From Lutjanus erythropterus (Eukaryota; Chordata; Actinopteri; Lutjaniformes; Lutjanidae): a DNA stretch of 64,000 nucleotides. The notes under the pieces were generated by a model. The model worked only from the letters and a program-made list of their open reading frames with translations, made no database searches and was not told where the DNA came from. Both the position numbers and the translations under genes were made by a program. How positions within the stretch are numbered: the first letter of the stretch is position 1; the number at the start of each line of letters is the position of its first letter. Of the stretch, positions 1-10,650 are shown piece after piece. Location: contig CM034608.1 in NCBI GenBank assembly GCA_020091685.1, positions 3,591,590 to 3,655,589 of the forward strand, written 5' to 3'.

Positions 1-97
1 ATACCAAGCAGTCTTCAAAAAGTTCCTCATCCTTCTCGCCAAGGTACAGTATAAGGCTGCGGATAACAGTTTCACGTCTCATCTCAATGCTCTGTTT
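1..97 (-). CDS. PB1-like / 'SAMD3-like' protein, third coding exon (partial, runs off the window)
   Basis: The acceptor (TTCTTAATCTGTTCACAG) ends at 98. The open frame then continues to the window edge in phase 0: KQSIEMRRETVIRSLILYLG followed by an acidic segment ending DCLV. This matches the family's usual continuation (a short 'RRxxVxRxLxxxLG' stretch followed by an acidic helix). The C-terminus lies outside the window. Confidence 0.75.
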
Positions 98-337
98 CTG
101 TGAACAGATTAAGAACATGAACATAACCATTATACATACACAATGAACTGCCAAGTGAAAACACAAGTGCATATGTTTGCTATTGTGTTTCAAGTGCATG
201 GACCCAGAACGTGCAGGGGCACTGAATCTACCAAGTGTGAGACTTGTGCTGTATGTGTGTATACGTGTGTGTGAGTGAGAAAAAAAAAAGTAGGCCCATC
301 TCCCTGTAAAACATATGAACAAACAAAACAAGCACAC

Positions 338-493
338 CTGACTCAGTCTGTCCAGGAGCGGTCTCATCTTGATCCCCATGGCACCTCCTTTGGCTTTCAT
401 CAGCGTAAGAAGTTTTGGTGTGTACTCGTCAAGTTTGCGCATGAAGGTTTGCTCCAGGGGAATGGTAGTTATTCTCCTGAATTCCTCCTTGAT
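338..493 (-). CDS. PB1-like / 'SAMD3-like' protein, second coding exon
   Basis: This 52-codon exon has acceptor TTTTGTCCTTTCAG before 493 and donor CAG|GTGTGC at 337. It starts and ends in phase 0, in frame with the exon at 657-1,694. It encodes IKEEFRRITTIPLEQTFM, then KLDEYTPKLLTLMKAKGG and MRPLLDRLSQ. This is the segment that follows FKERWPALF in the same teleost family. The intron between the two exons is 163 bases. A plus-strand open frame over the same bases is only its shadow. Confidence 0.8.
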
Positions 494-656
494 CTGAAAG
501 GACAAAAGATTCACAAGTACATCAATATTTTTATATACATTTACATGTTCGAAAAGAAAATTCATTAGTTCATTAAAAAAATCATTCAATAATAATAATT
601 ATTGTTACAGCTCAATAAAGCAAGTAAAATGTTTAAGGCTTTATAGATTCACCTAC

Positions 657-1694
657 CTCAGCTTCAAAAAACAAAGCAGGCCACCTCTCTTTGAAGTCAG
701 CAGCAGCAGGACTATCACTCACAACCTCCAGTCTTCGATAGGAAAATGTGTTGGCCATTTTTTCTTTAATTAATTTAGCATTGTTGTTCTTCTTAACCTC
801 ATTAAGGAGCTCTTGTCTGTCCCTCTCCAGACTGTCATCGGTTTCTCCACTTGGATGTGGAGGAAGGAAGTTGACCTCGGCTCTCTTCGGTTTCTTGCAT
901 TTTTTTGCAGGATGTCTCTCACAAGGGGCCTTCCTTTTCAAGGAGTTGATGTGGAGCTCAGGACAAGGGACATTGCGCCTTTTCAGTTTACTTCGGTAAT
1001 TGGCCATCTTCATTTTGAGACGATTCTGCCACCCATATGTGCCTGAATATGACGTTCCAGGCTCCCTCAAGCATGGGTGCTTGTTTAGTAGAGCTTCTAC
1101 AACTTCCAGTTGTTGGAGAGCACTGGGATAGGCCTGGTAGTGGTAGATTGCTTCTGCAAGTTTCTCTAGAATGTCAGAGTAGATACTTGGATCCTGAAGG
1201 AGTGAGCCGTCACGTTCATAAGCTTGATTTCCAGCCTCAAGAATCATTTCGACACTATATGAAAAGATGGGTATCACAAAATTGGTTGGCCAACGCTCTG
1301 TTCGATACTCCGCTGAAGGTTGTAAAATGATGGTGTCTGATGAGCTAGCTGAGGAACTCTCATCTTGAGGAGGCTGATCCAGCAGCACTGTGGAGGAAGG
1401 AGTGGAGGAAGCTGAAGACTCACTGATAGGAGTCAATGTCAAAGTAACAGATGGTTCTGTTTGAACTAGTTTGATTGTGTCCTTGTCATTAACCACATCG
1501 GTTGATTTTAGTGTGAAGAATTGATTATCAAAATCTTTGTCCATGTGCATTACAGTAAAACTCCCTTCAAGTTGAAAATGATTCTGCGCAGCTGCCAAAA
1601 GTTCGTCTACAGTGCTAGGGATTCCATCTGGTAGGGTTAACTTGTACACTTGTGTCTCTTCAATAACAACACGTAGTTGAGTTGGGGCAGACAT
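657..1694 (-). CDS. PB1-like / 'SAMD3-like' teleost multicopy protein, first coding exon
   Basis: This is the first coding exon (346 codons) of a minus-strand gene that runs off the window start. I chose the ATG at 1,694-1,692 because it lies 24 bases inside an exon whose acceptor (pyrimidine tract then CAG) ends at 1,719. The exon ends GAAGCTGAG with donor GTAGGT at 656, phase 0. Residues about 4-77 look like a PB1-type fold ([18 protein letters not shown], then [10 protein letters not shown]). A Ser/Thr-rich linker follows. Then comes the block I associate with teleost multicopy proteins labelled 'sterile alpha motif domain-containing protein 3-like': [50 protein letters not shown], a basic stretch, and [10 protein letters not shown] see no SAM domain here. 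Function is unknown to me. The multicopy nature and the transposase-like neighbour suggest a transposon-carried or domesticated gene. The frame is intact across all three visible exons. Confidence 0.8.
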
Positions 1695-1718
1695 GATCAC
1701 AGTCTTGGGCAAGCAGAA

Positions 1719-2209
1719 CTGCAAGAGAGAAAAAAAGAACAAAGACATGGTGTGATAAAACAACAAATAACAAACAAAATACAGTACTAAAAAACAAATA
1801 ATGTATTTTCACACTCTGATTAATACATGACTTACACAAATCAGACAAAGTATAAAATAAATATATTTTTAAGAGGAAATCGTTAAATTTGTAATGATTT
1901 TGGATTTAATGAAACATTGTCTGAAAGGTGATAATTCTATCTTATGTTGATCATTGAGGCTGTAAAGTGCTGGTGTGCACTATGACATCAATAATAAACT
2001 TCAAGTAGAACTTTGGGGCAACGTCAACAAAAACAGAAAATAATATTAATTTGTGTCTGATGTTTTTGTTTTGTTTTTGTTTTTTACACAAAAATTCCAG
2101 TATCTTGTTAAAAATCTTAAAATGGCATCTGCTTCTGCACAGTGAAGCTCCAACAGTCAACTGAAGGAATAAGTAGAAAAACATGTAGGAAGGAGTTGGG
2201 TTATTTTAC
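1719..2209 (-). other. intron or intercistronic segment between the zinc-finger ORF and the PB1-like ORF
   Basis: On the minus strand this stretch begins with a donor (GTAAAATAA) immediately after the TAG stop of the zinc-finger ORF. It ends with a good acceptor (TTTTTTTCTCTCTTGCAG) 24 bases before the ATG of the PB1-like ORF. No promoter-like signal of its own is evident. Inference: the two ORFs may share one primary transcript and be separated by alternative splicing. Confidence 0.55.
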
Positions 2210-4864
2210 CTAGTTTGACAAGCAGATGTGGTGTTTCAGAGAAACCATGCGATCGCCTTCCACTGCATAGGTAGCCAATGGGTATGTGTCAGTGAGTTGT
2301 GACTGCTTAATTACTTTGATTACCCTTGTGGACTCCAACTTGAAACATCTAAAATGCTCAGAGTACCATGCACTTTGCAGTTTCACTACAAACACTAAGG
2401 TGTCATGAACAATGATTATTTGTAGGATTTCAGCAAAGTCAGGCAACCCAGCAGTGGAGCCATATACCACCATCATGCCAACACTGTAACTGGTGCCCTG
2501 AAATTCTGCCTGGTTGGTCAAATTAACACCTGTCTCTTGCGGATATTTCTGTAATAGAAATTCCTGTACGTTCTCATTTACAACTTCCAATGGAACTCTT
2601 GACATCTTTGATACAGACACAGCAGGCTTTTTTACAACTGAAGCATGGAGATGGCATGCGATCATGGACTGGTGTTTGTTTGCCATAGACTTCAGAATGT
2701 TACGAAAGCAGTTAGTCTGTCTTACAATCTTCTTAAAGAAGCGGTGCTTTCCTTCGAACCGCATAGTCCATAAGGACACTAGTGGCCCGAATGATTTAAT
2801 GAGCTGTGGATAGTGCTCTATGAAATGGTGTTTTGGGATCAGGTTCACTTTTGGAAGGACACTGGTAAATCTCTGCCTGTGCTCAGAAATCAGGCTATCC
2901 AGGAAACCAATGCTTTCATCTGTGTGAGTAGGTGACATAACCAGCTCAACGAGATCTTTAAGTGTCATCAACAACTGCCATGCTTGGTCTTCTTCCTGTA
3001 CTTTGGAGCCAATCATAAGTGGAAGTAGCCTCAACAGGCACCAATTTTCAGTTGCATTACCACCAATGGTTTTCCGAGATGCAAAGGTTGGTGGTATAGC
3101 TTGGGGACAATTTGTCCTGTCTTTCTACTTGTACGGAAACTGTTTGATTATTCTATTGAGCTCTTCAAGAGAGAAATATTTTTTCTTTATCAAAATATCT
3201 AAACACAATGCCAGTTCTAAAGGTACAATACCCTCCAGTAAATCATGGAATACATCAGGTGGGTAACCTGTTGTCACATGAAAATGATTTAATCTTTCAG
3301 TAATTGTACACTGTCTTTTAACTCCACGACTATGAGTGTTACTAGCGAATGCTGCTTCAATGTCCAACTTGTGATGCTCTTTTGTTCTACCTGGGAATGC
3401 TCCTGTCCTGACCTCAAATTCCTGAAACTGGGATCTCTGTCCTACACAAAATCTACAAATGTGTGACCCACAGAAACTTTCAATAAACCCCCCAACTGAG
3501 TGGGCACCAAGGTTATCGGCAATCACAGAGAATACAGTGCCCTTTATTATTTTTCCTAAACAGGGCACAAAAAGACCATCTTCTTCAAGTCTTTTCAAAT
3601 CACTTAAGAGTGGATCTAGCACTTGGGAATAACCAAATTTCTTAATGTCGTCAGCCTTGCACAAAACAGATAAGTAAATAGATGATAATGTAGACCTCAA
3701 TACAGATGGAATATCAGCAAACACCCAGTAAACACCTGTTACCTTGTGCTTCTTACGAGAGGTTCCTAAGGGATTGCATATTTCGAAGTCATCACAGTAA
3801 AGTAAAAGTGAAAGCCTTAACTCTTCTCCACAAAGAAATGTGTTTTCCTTGAAGTGGGAACCATCGTGAAAACTAGTGTACTGACATGAAGATCCACAAT
3901 GTCTTACACTTTTCAAAACCTTTTCCTGGATGTCACTATTTTTCAGAACTTGTGACAAGGATTGCAAAATAGGTATATACTGAAAGGTCTTTCCTTCTTT
4001 CGCATCTAGTATATACTCAACAGGCTCAACAACAGAGAAATGTTCTTTTAAATAACTATTTCTCTTGTATGCCGTGCCAAGAGGGCCTTCTTCACTAAAT
4101 GCTACACTAAGAGGATTTAACTGGCAAAGGTTTTTTACTAAATCTGTGATCACCCCTTCTTCAACAATGCAGTTATGGCTTTGTAATGTGCTATGGACAA
4201 TATTTTTAATAACAGGAGCAGATGCTGAACAAGTAATAAACTGAAGCTCCTCTACAATCTCATCTATACATCGTCTAGGCACATTGAATACACAGTCTAA
4301 TTTAAGCAATAAGGAACCAAGCTCATCAACAATAACCTGGACTAAGTCTTCACCCTCTTGGACAAATGTTTCATCAGAATTACCTTCACTTTCAATCAAA
4401 CTACTATCCTCTGTTACCTCACTTGCCTGACTTGAATGTGCCTGGAATACAGTATTTTTAAAATCTTCAACGCAGTGAGGATTGTGCTTCCTACTTTTAT
4501 GTGAGGCAAAAGTTGAATATATATTCGTACTGTAGTCACAATCTTTAAAAACACAATTAACAGTCTCGTGCTTTCTCAGATGAGTCCCAAGGTGTTCAAA
4601 ATATTGCCTCTCTGTGTTAAAACTACATGAATTACATACAAGACACGAAAATGAAACTATCTGCCCTGACTGTTGAGTCTGTGTATGATTTCTAGACAAA
4701 TGTGCATGAAGTGCCCCCCAGTTTTTAAATAAACAAGGACAATCTGAGTACAAGCAGGGTAGTGACCGGCCTTGACTAGTGTGTGGATGCTTCAACCTGT
4801 AATGTTTTATGAGCTCTAAGCGTTTTGATGACCTAAAATTGCATTTCTTGCATGACCATCTCAT
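2210..4864 (-). pseudogene. C2H2 zinc-finger, transposase-like protein with one in-frame TAG
   Basis: One reading frame runs from ATG at 4,864 to TAG at 2,212-2,210 (885 codons) with a single internal TAG at 3,127-3,125. Without that stop it would be about 884 residues. The N-terminus has four C2H2-like fingers: C5/C8/H21/H26, C37/C42/H55/H60, C74/C77/H91/H95 and C104/C109/H122/H127. An acidic Ser/Glu-rich linker follows. Near residue 529 comes HVTTGYPPDVFHDLLEG (H540-D541-L-L-E544-G), a motif I associate with uncharacterised transposon-derived animal proteins. After the stop the frame continues with KDRTNCPQAIPPTFASRKT, then WCLLRLLPLMIG and HHFIEHYPQLIKSFGPL, so the two halves clearly belong together. 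The residue replaced by the stop may have been Trp (TGG to TAG), by inference. The ATG lies in an exon whose acceptor ends at 4,965. I cannot assign a transposon superfamily. It could be a translated truncated protein or a dead copy. Confidence 0.75.
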
Positions 4865-4964
4865 ATCACAAGGGGCCTACTCTTTCTCCCTGATGAATTT
4901 CTTCTCCTCACTAGACCTCAACTCCAACTGTCCACAAAGTCCACTGGCTCCTCCAAAGGGCACC
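4865..4964 (-). other. 5' untranslated part of the zinc-finger exon
   Basis: A clear acceptor (CTCTTCATTTTCAG) ends at 4,965, giving an untranslated leader of 100 bases before the ATG at 4,864. No competing upstream ATG is in frame. Confidence 0.55.
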
Positions 4965-5757
4965 CTGAAAATGAAGAGACACAATTTGTGTTATTAAAAC
5001 AATAGTCTAAAACATTCAGCCACAATTTTAATATTACGTTATGATGGATGAATAAGGGAAAATAACAAAAAACATTATATCATGCATACATTTTTTTTCC
5101 TACCTGCCTAAATGATGAGAATAATGTTCTGTTCTGCTTTGCTTTCTGTTAATAGATAGAAAAATATTTTAATAACTTTTTTTAATTAGGAGTTATGGGA
5201 ATGTATATGAATTTGGGGGAATTTCCTGGAAATTGGGGGGCAATTAAACTGCATCATGAACAAACATAAATGAATTTTGTTTTGTCTATGCTAAATAAAA
5301 CAATTAACACATGACATTTAAACAGATTTACTTGCGAGCATTTCATTGAACTACAAAAACATGAACGCTGAGTAAAATAATACCGTTTCTCTCAAACATT
5401 CATCAGTATCTCCCCCTCATTCTCAATGCACAGCATTAATTCACTAAGGCAACGTTAATTAAGTGTCGCCGCCAAGTTTTCACTCTTGTTTTACAGAGAA
5501 TCATGTACTACTATGTTGACGTCACTTGATAAACGTTATACCGTTACGTTAGTGCTTTATTTAATATCCAAACTTTAGTTATTTTTATCGGGAAAAACTG
5601 CAGCCGTCCCACTTAGGTACAGACCAGCCCGGACTAATGTGGCGTTATGCTAACTTTAAATTAACTTGTGAACAGTAACATATCTTGCGCCAAACTATCA
5701 AAATACATGCGGACCTATATATTATCACAAATTTAAAACAGAACGGTAATAACTTAC
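4965..5757 (-). other. probable 5' intron of the two-ORF unit
   Basis: On the minus strand it starts with a consensus donor (CAG|GTAAGTTATTACC at 5,757) and ends with the acceptor before 4,964. The 793 bases are AT-rich and I see no other features in them. Confidence 0.55.
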
Positions 5758-5880
5758 CTGTGGTTGTAGGCCTTCGTGCTACACCTTGCTCTGTGATCCT
5801 GTAACGTCCATGGGCAGAGCCAGTCCTGTTGCGCAACTGCGCATGCGTCGTGCATGCTTTTCAAAAAACTACACTTTCAG
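5758..5880 (-). promoter_or_regulatory. first noncoding exon and NRF1-type promoter of the minus-strand unit
   Basis: An exon ending ACAACCACAG|GTAAGT lies downstream (minus sense) of CTGCGCATGCGTC at 5,838-5,850. That matches the NRF1 palindrome (YGCGCAYGCGCR) except at its edge. The surrounding 5,770-5,860 stretch is rich in CpG compared with its AT-rich flanks. Together these look like a compact TATA-less promoter. The transcription start is not determined, so the outer boundary is approximate. Confidence 0.5.
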
Positions 5881-6084
5881 AGTAAAGTTTATGCAGTATT
5901 TCTAGGTTTATGTACATACAAATATTAAACATTTAAATATTATGAGGAAAACAAAAGTAAAACTTACTCTTCCCCCATAGTTCATGTATTACGTTAATAC
6001 AATGTTTAATTTTACCTAAAAAACTCTAGTTCTGATTGAATCTTAAAAATACTTGGTAGAAATTATGACAGTTACTCTTATAGA

Positions 6085-6120
6085 ATTTACTACACCAAAA
6101 AGTCACTTTTTTCAGTGTAC
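6085..6120. repeat. candidate outer end of the two-ORF transposon-like unit
   Basis: Read on the minus strand this is GTACACTGAAAAAAGTGAC followed by TTTTTGGTGTAG. It resembles the 'CACTGAAAAAAATGA' type ends I recall at large teleost DNA elements. The other end is outside the window, so neither terminal inverted repeats nor a target duplication can be tested here. Confidence 0.3.
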
Positions 6121-6129
6121 TTTTGCCAC

Positions 6130-6560
6130 CTCTGAATGCATGGTGCAAAATGGCCGCCGCCTGGTCGTGGTGTTTCATATATTACAACTAAATGGTACAC
6201 TAAAACATATCCCTGCAAACATCTGAGGTGAGAAATAGTCAATGTAGTAACAGAATCTTCAGTCATATTTCATCAGAACTGCGTAGTTTGATAGTTTGAT
6301 CTGAGTTTTGGGAGCCTGAGGCGTTGCGCTGGATGAACCTGCTTCTCAACACAATTGGACAGACCTACAACCAGTCAGTCTAGTGAAACGTATGACATGC
6401 GACTCTCTCTGTCAATCGTTGTATGGAATCCACCCCATGTTAAATCCACGTTTCTGATTGGCCCAACTGTGTCCAAAGCAGGTGGAATTCTGTCTGTCAG
6501 ACGTATCAGACGGAGCAAATTAAAAACATGAGCATCGCTCTGAGAGTTCTTCAAGGTACA
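6130..6560. repeat. dispersed teleost repeat ('AAAATGGC...GAGTTTTGGGAG' family), copy 1
   Basis: Shared blocks (CAAAATGGCCGCC, TATTACAACTAAATGGTACA, GATCTGAGTTTTGGGAG) recur in diverged form at 33,440-33,720. No coding potential is seen. Confidence 0.45.
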
Positions 6561-7847
6561 AGGTTATCTTTCATCCACCTTATAATTACAAGATAGAGAT
6601 CTCTTAATTATTATATGCTAAGTCATAAATACCAAGAGTCCAAAAGTACCCCTGCTGAATGTGATGAGTAACTTTTCACAACCTCCATGTTTGCCTCCTA
6701 GTTTTTGTTTTCTAATAGGACTTCTTCTCAGGGCAAAACTTTTCAGCAAATGAGTTTGAATCCTCTGATGACATGTCATTAAATACATCTTCGGGGAGAA
6801 CAGTAATCTACATCTGACAATTTGTGAAGTAATAAAGAGTTGTCCTAAGCACTAAACTGACTAAAATAATTAGTGGACCATCTGAAAAGTAAGTTAACTA
6901 ATGAGCAACATTTAACTAAATCAAAGCCATCTGCTTTGAAAATTAAAATGTAATAAATTCCTCAATTACATCATGATTAAAAAAAGTTCAGAGCATGAAG
7001 CACTTTTTATTTATACTTTTCTCCTGCCTCTGTGCAGATAATATAATAAGTTAATTAAAATTTTTGTGTGCTAACACTGTGATTTTGTGTGGCGTGTTCT
7101 GCATGAGGATGAAGCAGATTCAATTAATTATCCTCCATTAAAGAACTCATTACATCTGCAGCTCTTTGCGTTTTTCAGGCTGTGGTGATGAGTTTGTGTA
7201 AAATGGAGAGAATTAGCAGCATGGACTGTATTTTACAGTGCAGACAGATGGATAATTACTTACTCACAGCGAACTGCACATCCTGAACTGTGATGAAAAT
7301 ACAGTTCTGCACAGGTCCAGATTTACAAACCTACAAATGTGCCCCCACAAATCTCAGAGGACGGACGGACAGATATGCTCATTTTGTATTTGTGATAAAT
7401 GAGGCTGCTGGGAGCTGCTGATCTTTGCATTATGATCAGATGTTGAGCTCTGCAGAGGAACACAACTGTTAAGCAAGAAGGGGAGCAAGAGTAAAGGAGA
7501 AATGAGGGTAATTCTGAACCCATAATGTGTGTTTCACACTGAAAAGATGCTCTTCATTCTGTCCCTGGTAGAAGCAGTTTATGTTAATGAATTATTCCAG
7601 CTTTTCAGTAACTGCATGGTGGAAGAGGTTCCATCTATGTTTAATGTTCTGTAAACCCTGAAAATGTCAACAAAGCTTTTACAACTAAAATGCAGTAAAA
7701 ATCAGATTTTTCCATCAATCATTGCATCAAGTTAGTTTAGTTAATAAGTTAGTTAATTTGAAAATAAATAGTTTCAAAGAAAGATGGACAATGGGCCTTT
7801 GAATGTTTATTAATTTGTATCTGATAAATAATTTTAATCTTTGTTTA
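6561..7847. other. non-genic stretch
   Basis: AT-rich sequence without a supported gene, RNA or clear repeat. The short open frames are unsupported by composition or motifs. Confidence 0.5.
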
Positions 7848-8012
7848 TTAAAGGTGGGGTAAGTTATTCTGGATAAATATAGTTGATGTGTTGAGTCTCA
7901 TTGTTTTGTGGAGTGGCTCGGTCTGAGCCTACTACCCAAAGCGCCGGTATTCAACGACCAGAGAACGAGACAATCAAGTATATTTCTCCACAATGACTTA
8001 ACCCACCTTTAA
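7848..8012. mobile_element. 165-bp TTAA-flanked miniature inverted-repeat element
   Basis: The left end TTAAAGGTGGGGTAAGTTAT and the right end, whose reverse complement reads TTAAAGGTGGGTTAAGTCAT, form imperfect terminal inverted repeats. TTAA is present at both borders, as expected of piggyBac-type non-autonomous elements. No ORF is present. Confidence 0.6.
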
Positions 8013-9813
8013 GTGGCCCCTGGCCTCCTATTATTTTGCAAAAAATGGCCCCCAGGCAAAGCAAGCTCCATATCCCTGCTGTACAGTTAAAAGCTTGTAC
8101 GGTCAGGATTTCTGTAGCGGTGCACAACAGCCTGGGAAATAAAATGAATGATTTAAAAAAAACAAAAAAAAAACCCCACACACAGTACAAGCAAGTGCAG
8201 GTTGCAGAGGCAAAAGTACCTTTGAAAATTTTTAGCCCAGGGCAGGGAATCCCACAGTGTGGGCTGTAAGAGGTACTGAAAAATAAACAAAACATTTCTA
8301 AATTTCAATGTTATAAATTTGAAATTATCATCAATTAAGAATGGTTAATTTAAAAAACATTGGAACATATCTTATGCTGCATTCAAATGCAACTTGTGAG
8401 CTCTAATTATGACATGAAGTCATGTGTAGAACATGACATAAGGTGGCCGTTCAGACTCATATCGTATCATGGTAAACACGACACACCACTATTTTTCATC
8501 ACTGGTGCAAGTAGTCTCAGAGTTGTGATTAGAGGTTTGGGTGGGCTGCAGAAGATTTCCAGATTTCAAAACGGGGCTGTGGCATTCTTAAAGGACAAAT
8601 CTGTAATATATTTACTGTAATAAATCGGAAAATGAGTACAATGTGTCATCAGAGGTCAAGGAAACATGTTACGCTGAAATACACTCTGACAACAATGCTC
8701 TAGTCGTGGTGTCCCCCTTTTTAAGTTTCAGTTTTGGACTGGAATGACTGTTCTGTTTGTCCATTTCACATTAATCAGAGTTAATGAGAATCATATAAAT
8801 GCACAGTTTTCGCTGAATGAGTAAATGTCTGTTTATGAGTTGTAAGGAATCTTTAATAATCTTGTAGGAGGCGTAGATGTTTATAACTGTTGAGGTGGAA
8901 AATCTGAAAATGAAAACAGGCACGAAGACCAAGATTGTCTTTGTGGTGTTTTAATAGAGCTTTGCAAAGGATCAGTACACAGTCACACAGAGTGTAAAAG
9001 GAACTGATAATGAGTCAAGAATGTAAATCTGTCTTATGGGGTTAGGAGATGAAGGAGGTTGGGTCAGGATGGACCTGAAGTGCTTATTGGGAGGGTAAGG
9101 ATGTGATTATGTTATCAGAAGTTGTTGTTCCAAAGGGAGAACAGCTGTGTGTTCAAGGACGAACAGTCAGTGCCTGACAATACATGAGAAGTGACTAAGA
9201 GGAACACTAGTGACCAGTTCAGCATATAATTTTCCCACTACACTGTTAAATGGAGCAAAAATGTTAATGTAGTTTAGCAACAGTGAGACAGGCAGCCGCT
9301 TAACTCATCGGTTAGAGTGTACAGAGTAGTGGGCTTTTGTTTTCAGGATAACAAGCTTAACTTCACATCACCTGACAGGTGACATTTATAAAAGCCGGCC
9401 AACTTACAGTGGACAACTCGTTGTTGCCTGTTATTGGCAATTTACAAGGTTGTGCGTATCCTGCAGAGCTCCTGCAGAGCTCCTGCAGGCAACCTGTCTT
9501 AATCATGTCTGGAGAGGAAGGGGGGGACAACACACTTCAACCACAGATTATTAAACAGGATTTTAATATACAGTCTATGGCTCCAACTCACTATTTAGAC
9601 TTATATACTCAGTTCTGCATTGTACATATTGCTCCTTTAAGTTTGGAAATTGATGTTCTAGGAAAGAAAGAAGATTCAACACATTCTCACCCCCAACTTG
9701 TCAAATACGGTCAAGTGCTTCAAACTATAATGTTGTAGGTACCCCTCTAGTGTCAATTTTGCACATGCAAGACTATGTAACATCCAGCTAGACTTTCAAA
9801 ATAAAACCACTTG
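8013..9813. other. non-genic stretch with dispersed repeat traces
   Basis: No gene is supported. A segment at about 9,560-9,720 (ACAGTCTATGGCTCCAAC, then ACATTCTCACCCCCAACTTG) resembles sequence near 47,750 and 63,680, so it is probably part of a dispersed repeat. CCTGCAGAGCT is directly repeated at 9,460-9,485. Confidence 0.45.
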
Positions 9814-9821
9814 GTTTAGGG

Positions 9822-10642
9822 CAGGGGTCTGAAACCTGAGGCTCCAGAGCCACATGAGGCTCTGTATCTCCTCTCCAGTGGCTCTCTGTGACTTTGTCAA
9901 AAAATGATATGGAAATGAAAAACATTATATTTTTAACATATTTTCATGTTTCATTGTTGTAGGTCTATGAAAAAGTTGAGACAGCTCAAAATTTCAAGCC
10001 AACATACTACATACATAGTACATCAGCTTTGAGCCCGAGTTAAATTCTTCAGTATTGAAAAAGTTTTACCAACTACTGATCTTTTGTTGAGATAATTTAC
10101 TTTTTTGCTTTAGATAAATTTAAATATTTGAATTTTAAAAACTCAAATGTTGTATTTAAAAAAAATATAGTGTAAACCATTTAAGGTTAAGGCAACAAAA
10201 TAGTAACAAATCAGGTTCACAGTTAACTGTGACCAAATTTTGAAAAACAATTCTTTTGAGTTTCTTTAACTTTAACTTTTACTATAAACTAAAAAAAAGG
10301 AAGAATAGTAAATTATCTCCACTAAAGGTCAGCAGAAAGTTTGTAAAAGTTTGAGTTGGGCACAAAACTCAAAAATCTATTGCAGTATGTTGTACACCAA
10401 ATTAAAAAAAAAAGTGTTAATAATTCATCAACTAAAATATGAAAGACTGTGTCTATGGCTCGGTGTCTTTTCCTCTAAACTGTGATGGTGGCTCGTCTTC
10501 TTGAGTCTCCATAAGCTACAGCTGCCAAAAAAAAAGTCTTCAGGGAAAAGAGAGAATTTAATAATTGCTGCTTCAGACAGATTTCTTTCCCCTCTTTTTG
10601 GCCAAATATGACTCTTTTGATCGTAAAGGTTTCAGACCCCTG
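9822..10642. mobile_element. complete non-autonomous hAT-type transposon with 8-bp target duplication
   Basis: The terminal inverted repeats are CAGGGGTCTGAAACC (left) and GGTTTCAGACCCCTG (right). The perfect 8-bp direct repeat GTTTAGGG flanks the element at 9,814-9,821 and 10,643-10,650. Subterminal sequence (CTCCAGAGCCACATGAGGCT) is typical of an abundant teleost hAT family. The 821-bp interior is AT-rich without a transposase ORF. Eight-bp duplications are the hAT hallmark. Confidence 0.9.
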
Positions 10643-10650
10643 GTTTAGGG

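Noticed and set aside
275-568. 97-codon plus-strand open frame
   Set aside because: It is the antisense shadow of the minus-strand exon at 338-493, which has good splice sites and family similarity.
9379-9738. 119-codon plus-strand open frame
   Set aside because: Overlaps dispersed repeat text and shows no motif or splice context.
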